Source: Lysinibacillus fusiformis (GTDB lineage Bacteria > Bacillota > Bacilli > Bacillales_A > Planococcaceae). From it: 64,000 nucleotides of DNA. The position numbers were made by a program, and so were the translations under genes. The stretch is from the NCBI RefSeq assembly GCF_007362955.1, contig NZ_CP041696.1:1488001-1552000 (forward strand). The letters run 5' to 3'. Below are positions 36,404-46,082 of this stretch, in pieces (position 1 is the first letter of the stretch; every line of letters begins with the position of its first letter). Under the pieces are notes generated by a model. It saw only the letters and a program-made list of their open reading frames with translations. It did not search any database and was not told the DNA's origin.

Positions 36404-37645
36404 ATGTCTACAAAAATAGCCGTACTATGCTCTAAAGCATTTAAAAAACGTATACTTAGTATCGCACAAAACATAGATGATATTCAATTAGAATTTTATC
36501 TTTATAATCAACCTACCGATGCACCTTCTATGTTGAAACAAATTAAACCCTGCGATGCACTTTTGATAGGAGGAACGCTACCTTATCTACATGCTCAATC
36601 ATTACTTGAAAAATTCCCGATTCCTTGGAATTATATAAAGCAAGATGAGACTGCTATTTCTACAACATTATTATCACTTATAGCCAACCATGCCATTTCT
36701 TTAGAAAAAGTCTCTATTGATGTGATGAATCCAGTATTTGTGGATAACGTTCTCGCTGATATTGAATATAGTGGGCCAAAACCTTACGTCTACCCTATCT
36801 CCATTGCAGAAGCACCCAATGATATTTTGCAAAAACATCTAAAATTATGGCAAACAAAAAACATAGATTTTGTTATAACAAGTATTCATACTGTGTTTGA
36901 TGAATTACAGGTTTTAAATATACCAGCTATGCGTGTATTGGATGCCACAGGCTCGATTATACAATGCTTAGAAGAAACTAAATCACAATCCCTACTTACA
37001 AAATCTGAATCTGTCAAAGCGGCAGTCGGACTATTAGACATACCTGAAAATAATGATTTCAACTCTTTGATTTTAAATCATATAACAGCTGCTACCCATT
37101 CAACCTATAAGCAAATTACGCCTCTTTATTACGAACTTTATACAACTGCTGGTCATTTACAAAATGCGTTCGAAAAGGAAAATATGCAAAAGTTACTACA
37201 GCAAATAGAACAACCATTTAAGCTCGCATTTGGTTATGGTCACTCGATTTTTGAAGCAGCTCAAAATGCCAAGTACGCATTAGAATTCGCCAAACCCTTT
37301 GAAGTTTACATACTTGATGAACATAAAAATCTATTAGGTCCATTTCCAAATTCTGAAGCTAAAATATCCTTAAAAACAAATGATCCTTACATTTTAGAAA
37401 TGGCAAAGCAAACAAATTTAAGTCCAGCAAATATTTCCAAAATCATAAATTTCAGCCGAGAAAGACAGTCTTCTCAATTTACATCCCATAATCTTTCTGA
37501 ATATCTACAAGTTTCTCGCCGAACAACCGAACGCATTATAAAAAAATTGGTCGACCGGGGTTACGCCAAAGCCGTTGGGGAAGAGATGCCCCACCAACAA
37601 GGTCGCCCTCGTACAATCTATGAACTGAATTTCGCAACTTATTAA
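36404..37645 (+). CDS. Transcriptional regulator with C-terminal winged helix
   Basis: A protein of 413 residues. The last 65 residues (TSHNLSEYLQVSRRTTERI, VGEEMPHQQGRPRTIYEL) form a winged helix-turn-helix with a typical arginine-rich wing. The middle (FKLAFGYGHSIFEAAQNAKYAL) resembles a degenerate nucleotide-cyclase-like sensor domain, and the N-terminus is a Rossmann-like ligand domain. It is divergent from the epimerase operon, with only 85 bases between, so it probably controls that operon. ATG 36404 follows AAGGA by 9 bases; the two earlier ATGs are too close. The effector is unknown. Confidence 0.75.
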   Translation: MSTKIAVLCSKAFKKRILSIAQNIDDIQLEFYLYNQPTDAPSMLKQIKPCDALLIGGTLPYLHAQSLLEKFPIPWNYIKQDETAISTTLLSLIANHAISLEKVSIDVMNPVFVDNVLADIEYSGPKPYVYPISIAEAPNDILQKHLKLWQTKNIDFVITSIHTVFDELQVLNIPAMRVLDATGSIIQCLEETKSQSLLTKSESVKAAVGLLDIPENNDFNSLILNHITAATHSTYKQITPLYYELYTTAGHLQNAFEKENMQKLLQQIEQPFKLAFGYGHSIFEAAQNAKYALEFAKPFEVYILDEHKNLLGPFPNSEAKISLKTNDPYILEMAKQTNLSPANISKIINFSRERQSSQFTSHNLSEYLQVSRRTTERIIKKLVDRGYAKAVGEEMPHQQGRPRTIYELNFATY

Positions 37646-37669
37646 ATGCTTTGCTTTTAAATATAAGAC

Positions 37670-37693
37670 AAGGGGCTGTTTAACAAGCCCCTT
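37670..37693 (+). terminator. Intrinsic terminator
   Basis: AAGGGGCT pairs with AGCCCCTT around GTTTAACA, 25 bases after the regulator stop. Confidence 0.8.
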
Positions 37694-37850
37694 TGACTAT
37701 TGTACTCTCTATTCAAATAATTCTTCAAACCTCGCAAACACAAAAATATATGCTAGATTTCACGCAACACGATTAAAAATCCAGTAGAACTCAATAATAA
37801 AAGAATATTTTTAATTAGGTCTCTCCCCTATTTAAGAAGTTCATTTCGAA

Positions 37851-39305
37851 TCAGTCTGCTACTACCAGATTATTAACATCATTTTCTTGTGATTCTTTCT
37901 TGCGTTGCTCAGCTGCATCTATTTCTTCAGGGGTCATCTTAACAATCGCAAATCCTACATAACCATAAATAATTGAAATGATTGGAACAACGAAATTAAT
38001 GATAGCATATGGTGCGTATTCCATTGCCCCAACTCCTAATGTTGCAAGTATAAATACTCCACACGTGTTCCACGGGAAGAATACAGATGTCAGCGTCCCA
38101 CCATCTTCCAATGCACGAGATAAATTTTTGGAATGCAAGCCACGCTTTTGATAAACGCCAGCAAACATTCGTGAAGGAACAACAATGGAAATGTATTGCT
38201 CAGAACAAGTTGCGTTCGTCGTGATACATGCAGCAATCGTTGAAGCGATAAGGCTACCTGTAGATTTCGCGAATTTTATAACAACATCCATAAGCGACTT
38301 CAACATGCCTGAATATTCCAACACGCCACCAAATGTCATGGCAACAATCGTCATTGAAACCGTATACATCATAGAGTCTAAGCCGCCACGATTAAATAGC
38401 TCGTCCACCATTTCATTACCTGTGGATATTACAAATCCTTCTTGCAATGCATGAACGGCCATTGCAGGCGTTCCGCCTTGTACAAAAATTTGTAATAAGA
38501 AGCCTGATATTATCCCTATAACTAATGCTGGAATAGCAGGTACCTTTTTAGCAACCATAACAATTACACCAATAGGTACTAGCAATAACCATGGTGAAAT
38601 AACAAAACTTTTTTCCATCATGTCAAGTGTTGACATTATTTTCTCAGAATTCATTGATATATCTGCAAAGCTTCTGCCCAAAAACCCGAAAGCGAGAAGC
38701 GCAATGATTAAAGCTGGTATCGTTGTATAAAGCATATGTTTTATATGATCAAACAAGTCTGTATTTGTTAGACCTGCTGCTAAATTTGTTGTGTCAGATA
38801 ATGGGGACATCTTATCACCAAAATATGAGCCAGAAATAACTGCTCCTGCAATCATGGCTGCTGGGATTCCCATACTTAAACCAATACCCATACCGGCTAC
38901 ACCGATAGTCGCCATAGTCGACCAAGAGCTACCAATTGCTAGTGAAACAATCGCACATAACAGCATTATCGTTACTAAAAACCATGCTGGAGAAATTAAT
39001 TTTAAGCCATAAAAGATCATCGTGGCAACAACTCCGCCACCGATCCATGCACCGATTGTCAAACCTACTAAAATGATGATGACAATGGCAGGCAATGCTA
39101 AGCGAATCCCTTTATACATCATTTCCTCGATTTCTATCCATTTAAAACCATGTTTTTTGGCAACAATTGCTGCTACAGTTGTTCCCACAATCAGTGGTAC
39201 ATGTGGACTTTGCTCTAATACAACTACTGTTAGAAGCATTGCAAAAATCATTATAGCGAAAGTCAAAAGTGCCCATCCTGCACTAATATCCTTTTTCATC
39301 ATCAT
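37851..39305 (-). CDS. NhaC-family sodium:proton antiporter-like permease
   Basis: A 484-residue permease with about twelve helices. LGRSF, GSSWSTMATIGVAGMGIG, SGSYFGDKMSPLSDTTNLA and ITTNATCSEQYISIVVPSRMF are conserved in the NhaC family, whose members exchange Na+ for H+ or, as in MleN, malate for lactate. Placement between an amino-acid-derivative epimerase and an M20 hydrolase suggests it may carry an organic substrate. GGGGATGGG precedes three ATGs; 39305 is kept, but 39302 or 39299 are equally possible. Confidence 0.88.
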   Translation of the reverse strand: MMMKKDISAGWALLTFAIMIFAMLLTVVVLEQSPHVPLIVGTTVAAIVAKKHGFKWIEIEEMMYKGIRLALPAIVIIILVGLTIGAWIGGGVVATMIFYGLKLISPAWFLVTIMLLCAIVSLAIGSSWSTMATIGVAGMGIGLSMGIPAAMIAGAVISGSYFGDKMSPLSDTTNLAAGLTNTDLFDHIKHMLYTTIPALIIALLAFGFLGRSFADISMNSEKIMSTLDMMEKSFVISPWLLLVPIGVIVMVAKKVPAIPALVIGIISGFLLQIFVQGGTPAMAVHALQEGFVISTGNEMVDELFNRGGLDSMMYTVSMTIVAMTFGGVLEYSGMLKSLMDVVIKFAKSTGSLIASTIAACITTNATCSEQYISIVVPSRMFAGVYQKRGLHSKNLSRALEDGGTLTSVFFPWNTCGVFILATLGVGAMEYAPYAIINFVVPIISIIYGYVGFAIVKMTPEEIDAAEQRKKESQENDVNNLVVAD

Positions 39306-39514
39306 CCCATCCCCTTTTTTTGCACCAATAACCAGTTCGGAAATTTAAAGACGCAAATATTTTTTTACGATTTTTAGCATAATATTCAAAAAATATAAAG
39401 TCAACGCAAAAAAATTATGCTTCCCTAGCAATTATGCCTGTTAAAGCGAAAAAAAACGTTTCCAAATAGCTTTTACAAGCAATTCAAAACGCCGTATATT
39501 TATGCATTTAGTCA

Positions 39515-39552
39515 CAAAAAAGCTGTATCAAAAGAAATACTTTTGATACAGC
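39515..39552 (-). terminator. Intrinsic terminator of the M20 gene
   Basis: GCTGTATCAAAAG pairs with CTTTTGATACAGC; the minus strand then runs into TTTTTTG. Confidence 0.9.
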
Positions 39553-39558
39553 CACTTT

Positions 39559-40680
39559 CTAACTACTTTTTTTTTCAGGCTTTTTTTCTAACACACAAGC
39601 AAGCACTTTTGACGCATCTATTAATGCACTGCGTTCGAAGGTCATTTTAGGATGATGTAATCCTGGACCCAAATTGGCACCTATACCAATCATTGTTGCT
39701 TTTAATTCAGGTTTTTTAACAGTATAGAAATGGAAATCATCACTACCAGGCGTTGTTATTTCTTCAGCTAGATGTTCTTCACCCAGTGTTTCAAGAATAG
39801 CCTCTTTCGCCATTCGGGCAGCAATTAAAGAAACCTCTGCCCCCGGTGTAAAGTCGATCCACTTCCAATCCAAATCGATTTCATATTGCTGTTGTATCGA
39901 TTTCAGACCAAACTCAATACGGTTCCGCAGTAATTCAAGTTGGTTATTTCGTTGAGCACGAATATCCATGGCAAAACTAGCAGAACCAGGAATGATATTT
40001 GTACTCCCCCCATCCGCAACAATCTTTGTTAATTTTGCAGAGTGCGGCTCGAATGGTGATAAATGAATACTGTTTAACATTTGTTGGATAGCCATAATGA
40101 CATCTATTGCATTTTTTCCTTGATGTGGTCTTGCACCATGTGCATCAGTACCACGAATTGTTCCATCCAAGAAATAAGCTGCACCATGATGTATTGCAGG
40201 AGAAACCTTACCTAACGGAAGCTCTTCTATAGGTCGTAAATGAACACCAAACAAATGCGACACACCATCAACTGCTCCACGTTCAAAGGCTGCGCAAGCA
40301 CCATTTCCAACCTCTTCTGCTGGCTGGAAAATAAAACGCACTCGATGCTTTAATGGACGATCTTTCAGTAGTAACAAAGCCCCTAGTACCATCGTAATAT
40401 TAGCATCATGACCACATGAATGATTGGCTTGCCATTTGCCATCTACCTCTTGCCATAACGCATCAATGTCTGCACGGACTGCGACTACTTCATCTCCTGT
40501 CCCTATTTCAGCAAGTAACCCTGGCACATCACCTAAAAAGCGATAAGTTACCTTTAATTCATCGAGTATAGACGCAATCTTTTTAGTTGTTTCAAATTCC
40601 TTCCAACTCACTTCTGGATTACTATGGAAATGTTCAAACCATTGATACATTGTATCTTCCAGCGTTGCTGCACTTGTCAT
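39559..40680 (-). CDS. M20D-family amidohydrolase (N-acyl-amino-acid hydrolase type)
   Basis: A 373-residue zinc/manganese hydrolase of the aminoacylase/IAA-amino-acid hydrolase group. The conserved SCGHDANITM, FIFQPAEEVGNG with the catalytic glutamate, GVHLRPIEELPLG and the late LHHPKM give the metal and catalytic residues. It would remove acyl groups from N-acyl amino acids. Located one gene away from the epimerase and GNAT genes, it may take the racemised N-acyl compound. It is probably transcribed separately from nhaC-like, with a 250-base gap between them. Confidence 0.88.
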   Translation of the reverse strand: MTSAATLEDTMYQWFEHFHSNPEVSWKEFETTKKIASILDELKVTYRFLGDVPGLLAEIGTGDEVVAVRADIDALWQEVDGKWQANHSCGHDANITMVLGALLLLKDRPLKHRVRFIFQPAEEVGNGACAAFERGAVDGVSHLFGVHLRPIEELPLGKVSPAIHHGAAYFLDGTIRGTDAHGARPHQGKNAIDVIMAIQQMLNSIHLSPFEPHSAKLTKIVADGGSTNIIPGSASFAMDIRAQRNNQLELLRNRIEFGLKSIQQQYEIDLDWKWIDFTPGAEVSLIAARMAKEAILETLGEEHLAEEITTPGSDDFHFYTVKKPELKATMIGIGANLGPGLHHPKMTFERSALIDASKVLACVLEKKPEKKSS

Positions 40681-40887
40681 AACTACACCTCTAAATAGCT
40701 TTTTTCTTCACCATTATACATGATAGCTTTTTATAAAAGTAAATATGATATAAGTACCGTATAAATTCAAAAATTCACTAAAATGGCACACGCGGAAAGT
40801 AGCCATCTTCATAAAGATTCCACTCATTTTATGCTTTACAATATTTTATGTAGTAAAATAGGAAAACGTGACTTAACACAGCATTAA

Positions 40888-40926
40888 GGGCTGTGATAAA
40901 AGTTTTTTCCACTTTTATCGCAGCCC
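40888..40926 (-). terminator. Hairpin/terminator after the 47-residue ORF
   Basis: GGGCTGCGATAAAAG (minus strand) pairs with CTTTTATCACAGCCC around GGAAAAAA. It lies 10 bases past the stop of the small gene. Confidence 0.7.
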
Positions 40927-40935
40927 GAATGACTT

Positions 40936-41079
40936 TTATAAACTTGTAAAAAAACCTTCTGGATATTCTTCATGATGTACTAGTGTTATTTGCTCCTCAT
41001 TTTTTTCGTCATTTGTTTGAAATACAGGCTCCTGATCCATTAAATACGTTTCAAATTTTGAGTTTAATAACTTTTTCAT
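40936..41079 (-). CDS. Small acidic protein (47 residues)
   Basis: A 47-codon ORF starting MKKLLNSKFETYLMDQ and ending EEYPEGFFTSL, with GGAGG 7 bases before the ATG, one of the best ribosome sites in this window. A hairpin follows the stop, so it forms a complete small transcription unit. After the basic first eight residues the protein is acidic. It has no signal peptide or membrane helix. No family is recognised; a peptide precursor, small regulator or unknown protein are all possible. Confidence 0.7.
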   Translation of the reverse strand: MKKLLNSKFETYLMDQEPVFQTNDEKNEEQITLVHHEEYPEGFFTSL

Positions 41080-41201
41080 TTTTTCACCTCCGTTATTAAT
41101 TGAATTTTCTGATAAATTTATTATACAATAGTTTTTTAAAGGAAATCAACAATTGATGCTATATATGCATAATAAATATAAAATCAATCTCTTTTTAAGA
41201 T

Positions 41202-41234
41202 AAAAAAAGCGCCTCAGCGATATATCTGAGACGC
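41202..41234 (-). terminator. Intrinsic terminator of the TRAP operon
   Basis: On the minus strand AGCGTCTCAG pairs with CTGAGGCGCT and is followed by TTTTTTT. Confidence 0.9.
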
Positions 41235-41249
41235 TCATATTTTTTACTA

Positions 41250-43299
41250 TTAAACTGTTACACTTTCTGATGATCCATCTTCCTTGACATCACCATTTCC
41301 ACCAAATTTATGCTGTGTTGCATATTGGATAACTACCAGAACAATAAAGATTCCTAAACCGGCCCAATCAGAGAATTTCTCTGGATAGATGAGCAATAAA
41401 CCAGCTGCAATAGCAATAATACGTTCAATCCATAGCATTTTCCGATACCAGAAGCCTATTACCCCTGCACCGATAGATACCATACCCGTAACTGCCGTAA
41501 AGACTACCCATAAAATTTGCGGAATAGTAGTATCGATCATCAGTAATGCAGGAGAGAACACGATCATATAAGGAATGATAAAAGCCGCAATCGCAAGCTT
41601 TGCAGAATTAACACCCGTTTTAATAGGATCCCCTCCAGAAATACCTGATGCAGCAAAGGCTGCAAGTGCTACAGGAGGCGTTATATCTGCAATAATACCA
41701 AAATAAAATACAAAGAAGTGTGCTGACAATAGGACAACAACCGGCACCAATTCCTGTGGTGTATTCGGTGATAACAACGCCACAATTGCTGGTGCTGCTA
41801 TTGTTGATGTAATAACATAGTTTGCCGTTGTCGGTGCACCCATTCCAAGGATAAGCGAAGCAATCATAACGAATACAAGTGTTAAAATAATACTACCGCC
41901 AGCTAAAGCAACTAAGCTATTAGCTAAACTTAACCCTAAACCCGTTTTGACAACTACCCCTACGATAATACCCGCACAGGCTGTAGCTGCTACTACACCA
42001 AGTGCTGTACGTGCTCCTTCAACTAATGCATCAATAATATCTTTCGGTTTTAAACGTGTATCCTTGTTGAACATCGTCACCCCAATCGAAATAATAATGC
42101 CGTATAGCGCCGCGTGCATGACAGGTGTACCCGTTAACATTAAAATAATAATCGCAATAATCGGTGATAATAAGTAAATTTTCTTAAATACTTCTTTACG
42201 ATTTGGCATTTGGTCATCACGTAAGCCTCGTAAGCCAACACGTTTGGCCTCGAAGTGCGTCATAATCCAAATTCCCGTAAAATATAACAACGCAGGGATT
42301 GCCGCAGCTTTTGCAATATCCCAGTAAGTAATACCACGTCCTATAAATTCTACCATTAGGAATGCTGCAGCACCCATAATAGGCGGCATAAGGCTGTCCA
42401 CCCGTGGACGCTGCTGCCTCAACAGCACCAGCAAACTCTTTTCGATACCCTAGTTTTTTCATCATCGGTATTGTGTACGAACCCGAAGTTACTACGTTCG
42501 CGACAGAACTACCAGAAATCATCCCCTGTAGGGCACTTGAGAATACAGCAACTTTTGCTGGACCACCAATCAATTTCCCCGCAAATGCTACTGCCAAATC
42601 GTTGAAGTATTGCCCCACGCCGGTTTTTACAAGAAAAGCCCCAAATAATAGGAACACAAAGATGAATGTCGCTGATACACTTATTGGTGTACCTAAAATC
42701 CCATCTGTTGTAAAGTACATAAGATTGACAATGCTTTCTATATCCTGTCCTCGGTGTGCCATAAATGCAGGGAAGTACGGTCCAAAATATGCATATATGA
42801 GGAAACATACTGCAATAATTGTGATGGGTAAACCTACTGCCCGTCGAGCCGCTTCAAGAACTAATACCACAGCAATTAAGCCGACAAAAAAATCCAACTG
42901 CGTAATAGTCCCATTACGATTGACAAGCTCAGTATAATTCAGTGCCCAATAAGAGCCTACTACAACTGATAATAATGCTAAAATATAATCAAACCATGCA
43001 ATTTTATGCTTCGGAGCCTTCCTCCGAGCTGGGAATAACAAGAAAATTAGTGATAAACCAAAACCTAAGTGAACAGTACGTTGAATTGGTGCTGTAAATT
43101 GCACAAATATGGCAGTGTACAATTGAAACAATGAAAATGCTAACAAACCAAAGAAGATTACATACTTCATGATTCCAGATATTGTACGCACATTTGATTC
43201 GATATCATATTTTTCAAGAATTGCTTGTTGCTCTTCAGCAGAAATTTGTTCAAACTCTTCTACTTTTACATCATTGTTGGGTTCTTGTTTTTTAGTCAT
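41250..43299 (-). pseudogene. TRAP transporter fused permease (TAXI type), frameshifted
   Basis: A fused small-plus-large TRAP permease of about 680 residues, read in two frames. The N-terminal part starts MTKKQEPNNDVKVEEF, includes about five helices and reads SSVANVVTSGSYTIPMMKK to EAAASTGGQ. There one extra base in CAGCCTTATG (42393-42394) shifts the frame; without it the family motif GGQLMPPIMGAAAFLM is restored, and the rest continues to 41250. The second frame has no proper start. Such permeases import carboxylates or amino acids with a TAXI binding protein. Either the gene is dead or the base is a sequencing error. Confidence 0.88.
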
Positions 43300-43820
43300 T
43301 TCATCCTAACCCCTTTCCATTGGTCATAAAGAGATATGTGTTTCACTTCAAATAAATAGGATTTTCCCCTTTGTAAACCTTTTTTTAAATCATATTCATA
43401 ATCCTTATACGCCAATACTAGATCTAAATCTAAATCGCCAATGTAAATGGTGAAGTTTTCAATTATTGCATTATCAAATTGTAAATAATATTTACCGTCG
43501 CGTTGGGTTAACGTTTGATTTTCCTCTGCATAGCCTGGCATACCTATCGCTAAATCCTCATACTCCATCCCAAGCATTTGTATACGATTTCTTTCGACAC
43601 ATTTGTAATACTCAAGCACGTCAGATTTATGAATCGAATGCGTATATCTAATACGGAAAGTATCGTCCGTAACAACCGGTATGTAGTGCATTCGGGGCGA
43701 ATCTACGCGTGTTTCAGTGAATGCAAATACCTTTTGAAGAGGAAGAAAAATCATTGTGATAACGCCTATACATAATAGTACTGTTACTATTAGTATTTTC
43801 CTCTGTCGCATTACATCCAT
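43296..43820 (-). CDS. DUF1850 family protein of the TRAP-TAXI operon
   Basis: A 174-residue protein with one N-terminal helix and an extracytoplasmic domain containing FRIRYTHSIHKSDVLEYY, which is typical of DUF1850. This family is found almost only beside TRAP-TAXI transporters. Its stop overlaps the start of the permease gene by four bases, so they are translationally coupled. The function of the domain is unknown. It is intact, unlike both neighbours. Confidence 0.85.
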   Translation of the reverse strand: MDVMRQRKILIVTVLLCIGVITMIFLPLQKVFAFTETRVDSPRMHYIPVVTDDTFRIRYTHSIHKSDVLEYYKCVERNRIQMLGMEYEDLAIGMPGYAEENQTLTQRDGKYYLQFDNAIIENFTIYIGDLDLDLVLAYKDYEYDLKKGLQRGKSYLFEVKHISLYDQWKGVRMK

Positions 43821-43861
43821 TCCCTCACTTTGTGCGCTTTTTAATCGTTACGTCTGACAAG

Positions 43862-43900
43862 AAAAGGGGCTCGAAGCTTTACGCAATCCGAGCCCCTTTG
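43862..43900. terminator. Hairpin between TAXI and DUF1850 genes
   Basis: AAAGGGGCTCG pairs with CGAGCCCCTTT. On the minus strand it lies downstream of the binding-protein gene and may reduce readthrough into the permease genes, giving more binding protein than permease. Confidence 0.85.
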
Positions 43901-43995
43901 TATGTTTAAGAAGTTTAAATCTTATCAACGTCTAGGCAACCCTTGCCATGCTCATCCTACATGGACTTGAGCGCGATGCGTTTACCTATGTTTGA

Positions 43996-45011
43996 TTATT
44001 CCTTCTCATCAAAGTATTTTTGAGCACCAGGGTGGATATCAATACTGATACCATCTAAACCAGTTTCAGCTTTGATAAGACGACCTTTGTCATGAGAAAT
44101 TTTATCGGTATTGTCATAGATTGCTTTTGTCATCGCGTAAACAACATCCTCTGGTAGATCCTTTCTCACAGCAAGCATCGCAAGAACAGAAACTGTTTCA
44201 ACATCACTTCCGATACCATAAGTACCAGATGCTACAGTATCTTTAGCATAGTACGGGTACTTCGCAATTAACTCATCTGCCTTACCAGCATCTACACCAA
44301 TAATATTCACTTTTGTTGTAGCATTTAATGCTTCAACAGCACCTGTTGGTGTACCTGCTGTAATGAAGGCTGCATCAATTTGACCTGATTGGAGACCATC
44401 CGTTGATTCCCCAAAATCTAAGTTTTGTGCTTTATTGTCATCCATTGTTAAACCATGGATTTCAAGTAATTGCTCAGCATTTGCGTAAGTACCAGAACCT
44501 GGAGCACCTACAGAAACTTTTTTACCTTTTAAATCTGCATACGTTTTGATACCAGAAGCTTCAGTTGTTACTAACTGAACTGTTTCTGGGTAAAGTGCAC
44601 CTAAAGCAGAAATTGTATCGATTTTTTTGCCATCAAACATTAACTTACCTTCTGTTGCGTAATAAGCGATATCTGTTTGTACAAACGCAATTTCACCTTT
44701 ACCATCTTGTAAAGCAGTCATGTTAGCAGCAGATGCTTGAGAAACCTCAGCTGTTGTTTTAATACTAGTGTCAGTTGTAATCAGGTCAGCAAATGTACCG
44801 CCGAGTGCATAATAAGTTCCTTGCGTACCCCTGTTAATAAACTTAAAAATTTAATATTAGATTTTTGTTTGTCAGTAGTAGCTGATTCACCATTTGAATT
44901 TTCTTTTTCTGTATCGTTTGATTTTGACCCACTTTCAGTACCACATGCAGCTAAAATCAATAGCGCTAATGCACTTAATAGCATTAATAATCTAAATTGC
45001 TTTTTCTTCAT
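43996..45011 (-). pseudogene. TAXI-family substrate-binding lipoprotein, frameshifted
   Basis: The protein should be about 338 residues. It begins with a lipoprotein signal (MKKKQFRLLMLLSALALLIL, then AACG) and a serine-rich linker, and reads NIKFLSLLTG. There the run ACAGGGGTACG (about 44826-44829) lacks one G; with five G the frame continues GTQGTYYALGG and joins the long downstream frame (MTALQDGKGEIAFVQTDIAYY, ending YFDEKE). The downstream part has the TAXI pattern VSVGAPGSGT. The missing base breaks the gene unless it is a sequencing error. Confidence 0.88.
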
Positions 45012-45303
45012 ATTATTACTTCCCCCTAATAAAAATATTTTAGTAATATATATAAAATTATCAAATCTAGTATAATATTGTAAATCTATTTATAGTAAAT
45101 TCAGTCTTTTATAATTATACCTTTCCATAAAATTCTGATATGTAACATATTTCGATAAATTCTACTAAATCCTTTATTTTTCTGTAATAATTAACTAACA
45201 ACTATTAAGAAAGCCAAATTCGCACTTCTGATATGTATAAAAAATGTATAAAAAGAATCTTGTTTTTTCATAGATATTACTTTTAGTTCATCTATCTCAA
45301 ATT
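45012..45303. other. AT-rich upstream region of the TAXI gene
   Basis: About 290 bases of AT-rich sequence with several TATAAT-like words, containing the presumed operon promoter. No ORF or riboswitch signature is seen. Confidence 0.4.
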
Positions 45304-45354
45304 AAAAATAGCTATATCAGAAGGAGTTGAACACCTTCGATACAGCTATTTTTA
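45304..45354 (-). terminator. Intrinsic terminator of the SOD gene
   Basis: AAAAATAGCTGTATCGAAGG pairs with CCTTCTGATATAGCTATTTT on the minus strand, with one mismatch and a T-run. Confidence 0.88.
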
Positions 45355-45355
45355 A

Positions 45356-45931
45356 TTATTGGATTACACCACAAGCAATTCTTGCCCCTGAATTGCCAGC
45401 AGGATCTGTTTTGTAGTCGTCTGCTGCTTCATGAATGACAAGTGCACTGCCATCATCATCAAGCAGTGAATTTTCCATATTTTTTTGTAAAGTTATACCT
45501 TCAGCTAAAAATGTTAAATCCACGATACCATCTTCCCCAATTTCTAAATTTGGTAAGTCCCCTAAATGATAGCCCTTAGGATTCAATTTACCGTGCTCTT
45601 TTTTCGTTGGATTAAAATGCCCACCAGCTGATTCAAAAGTTGGTGCTTCACACTTTCCTACTGAATGAATATGAATACCGTGCGTTCCTGACGGTAAATC
45701 TGTTAATGCTAACGTCATCATGACACCATTATCTTCTTCTTGAAAATATGCATTTCCATAACTTTCATTATTTGAACCGATGACTTTTGCTGTTGCCGTT
45801 AATGGTGATTTGGAGTTAGCGTTGGATTCTGAATTGGCATTTACCGTTACTTGTTTCTCGCTCTTATCAAAAAGATTACAACCACCGACAAATACTGTTA
45901 ACGACATAAGTAATATAGTTATTTTTTTCAT
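45356..45931 (-). CDS. sodC: Superoxide dismutase [Cu-Zn]-family lipoprotein
   Basis: A 191-residue protein. The N-terminus MKKITILLMSLTVFVGGC is a lipoprotein signal with cysteine at 18. The SOD domain has the copper/zinc motif GIHIHSVGKCEAPTFESAGG, HFNPTKKEHG and the later VIHEAADDYKTDP and GNSGARIACGVI. Metal-binding histidines are mostly present, so activity is plausible, although Bacillus YojM, the closest relative, lacks full copper binding. GAGGAGG lies 7 bases before the ATG at 45931. It acts on the outer face of the membrane. Confidence 0.9.
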   Translation of the reverse strand: MKKITILLMSLTVFVGGCNLFDKSEKQVTVNANSESNANSKSPLTATAKVIGSNNESYGNAYFQEEDNGVMMTLALTDLPSGTHGIHIHSVGKCEAPTFESAGGHFNPTKKEHGKLNPKGYHLGDLPNLEIGEDGIVDLTFLAEGITLQKNMENSLLDDDGSALVIHEAADDYKTDPAGNSGARIACGVIQ

Positions 45932-46036
45932 AAAAATACCTCCTCTATTTCTGATGGTACCCAACTCAACACATACTTATGCAATTTAGATAGCGATTTA
46001 CCCGCTCATACAAAGCCGAAATTTTTTTTGTCGCAG

Positions 46037-46075
46037 AAAAGAGGTATCTCAAAAGTTGTTTGAGATACCTCCTTT
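46037..46075 (-). terminator. Intrinsic terminator
   Basis: GAGGTATCTCAAA pairs with TTTGAGATACCTC; the minus strand then runs CTTTTCT. It follows the LysM/3D gene. Confidence 0.85.
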
Positions 46076-46082
46076 ACAATCA

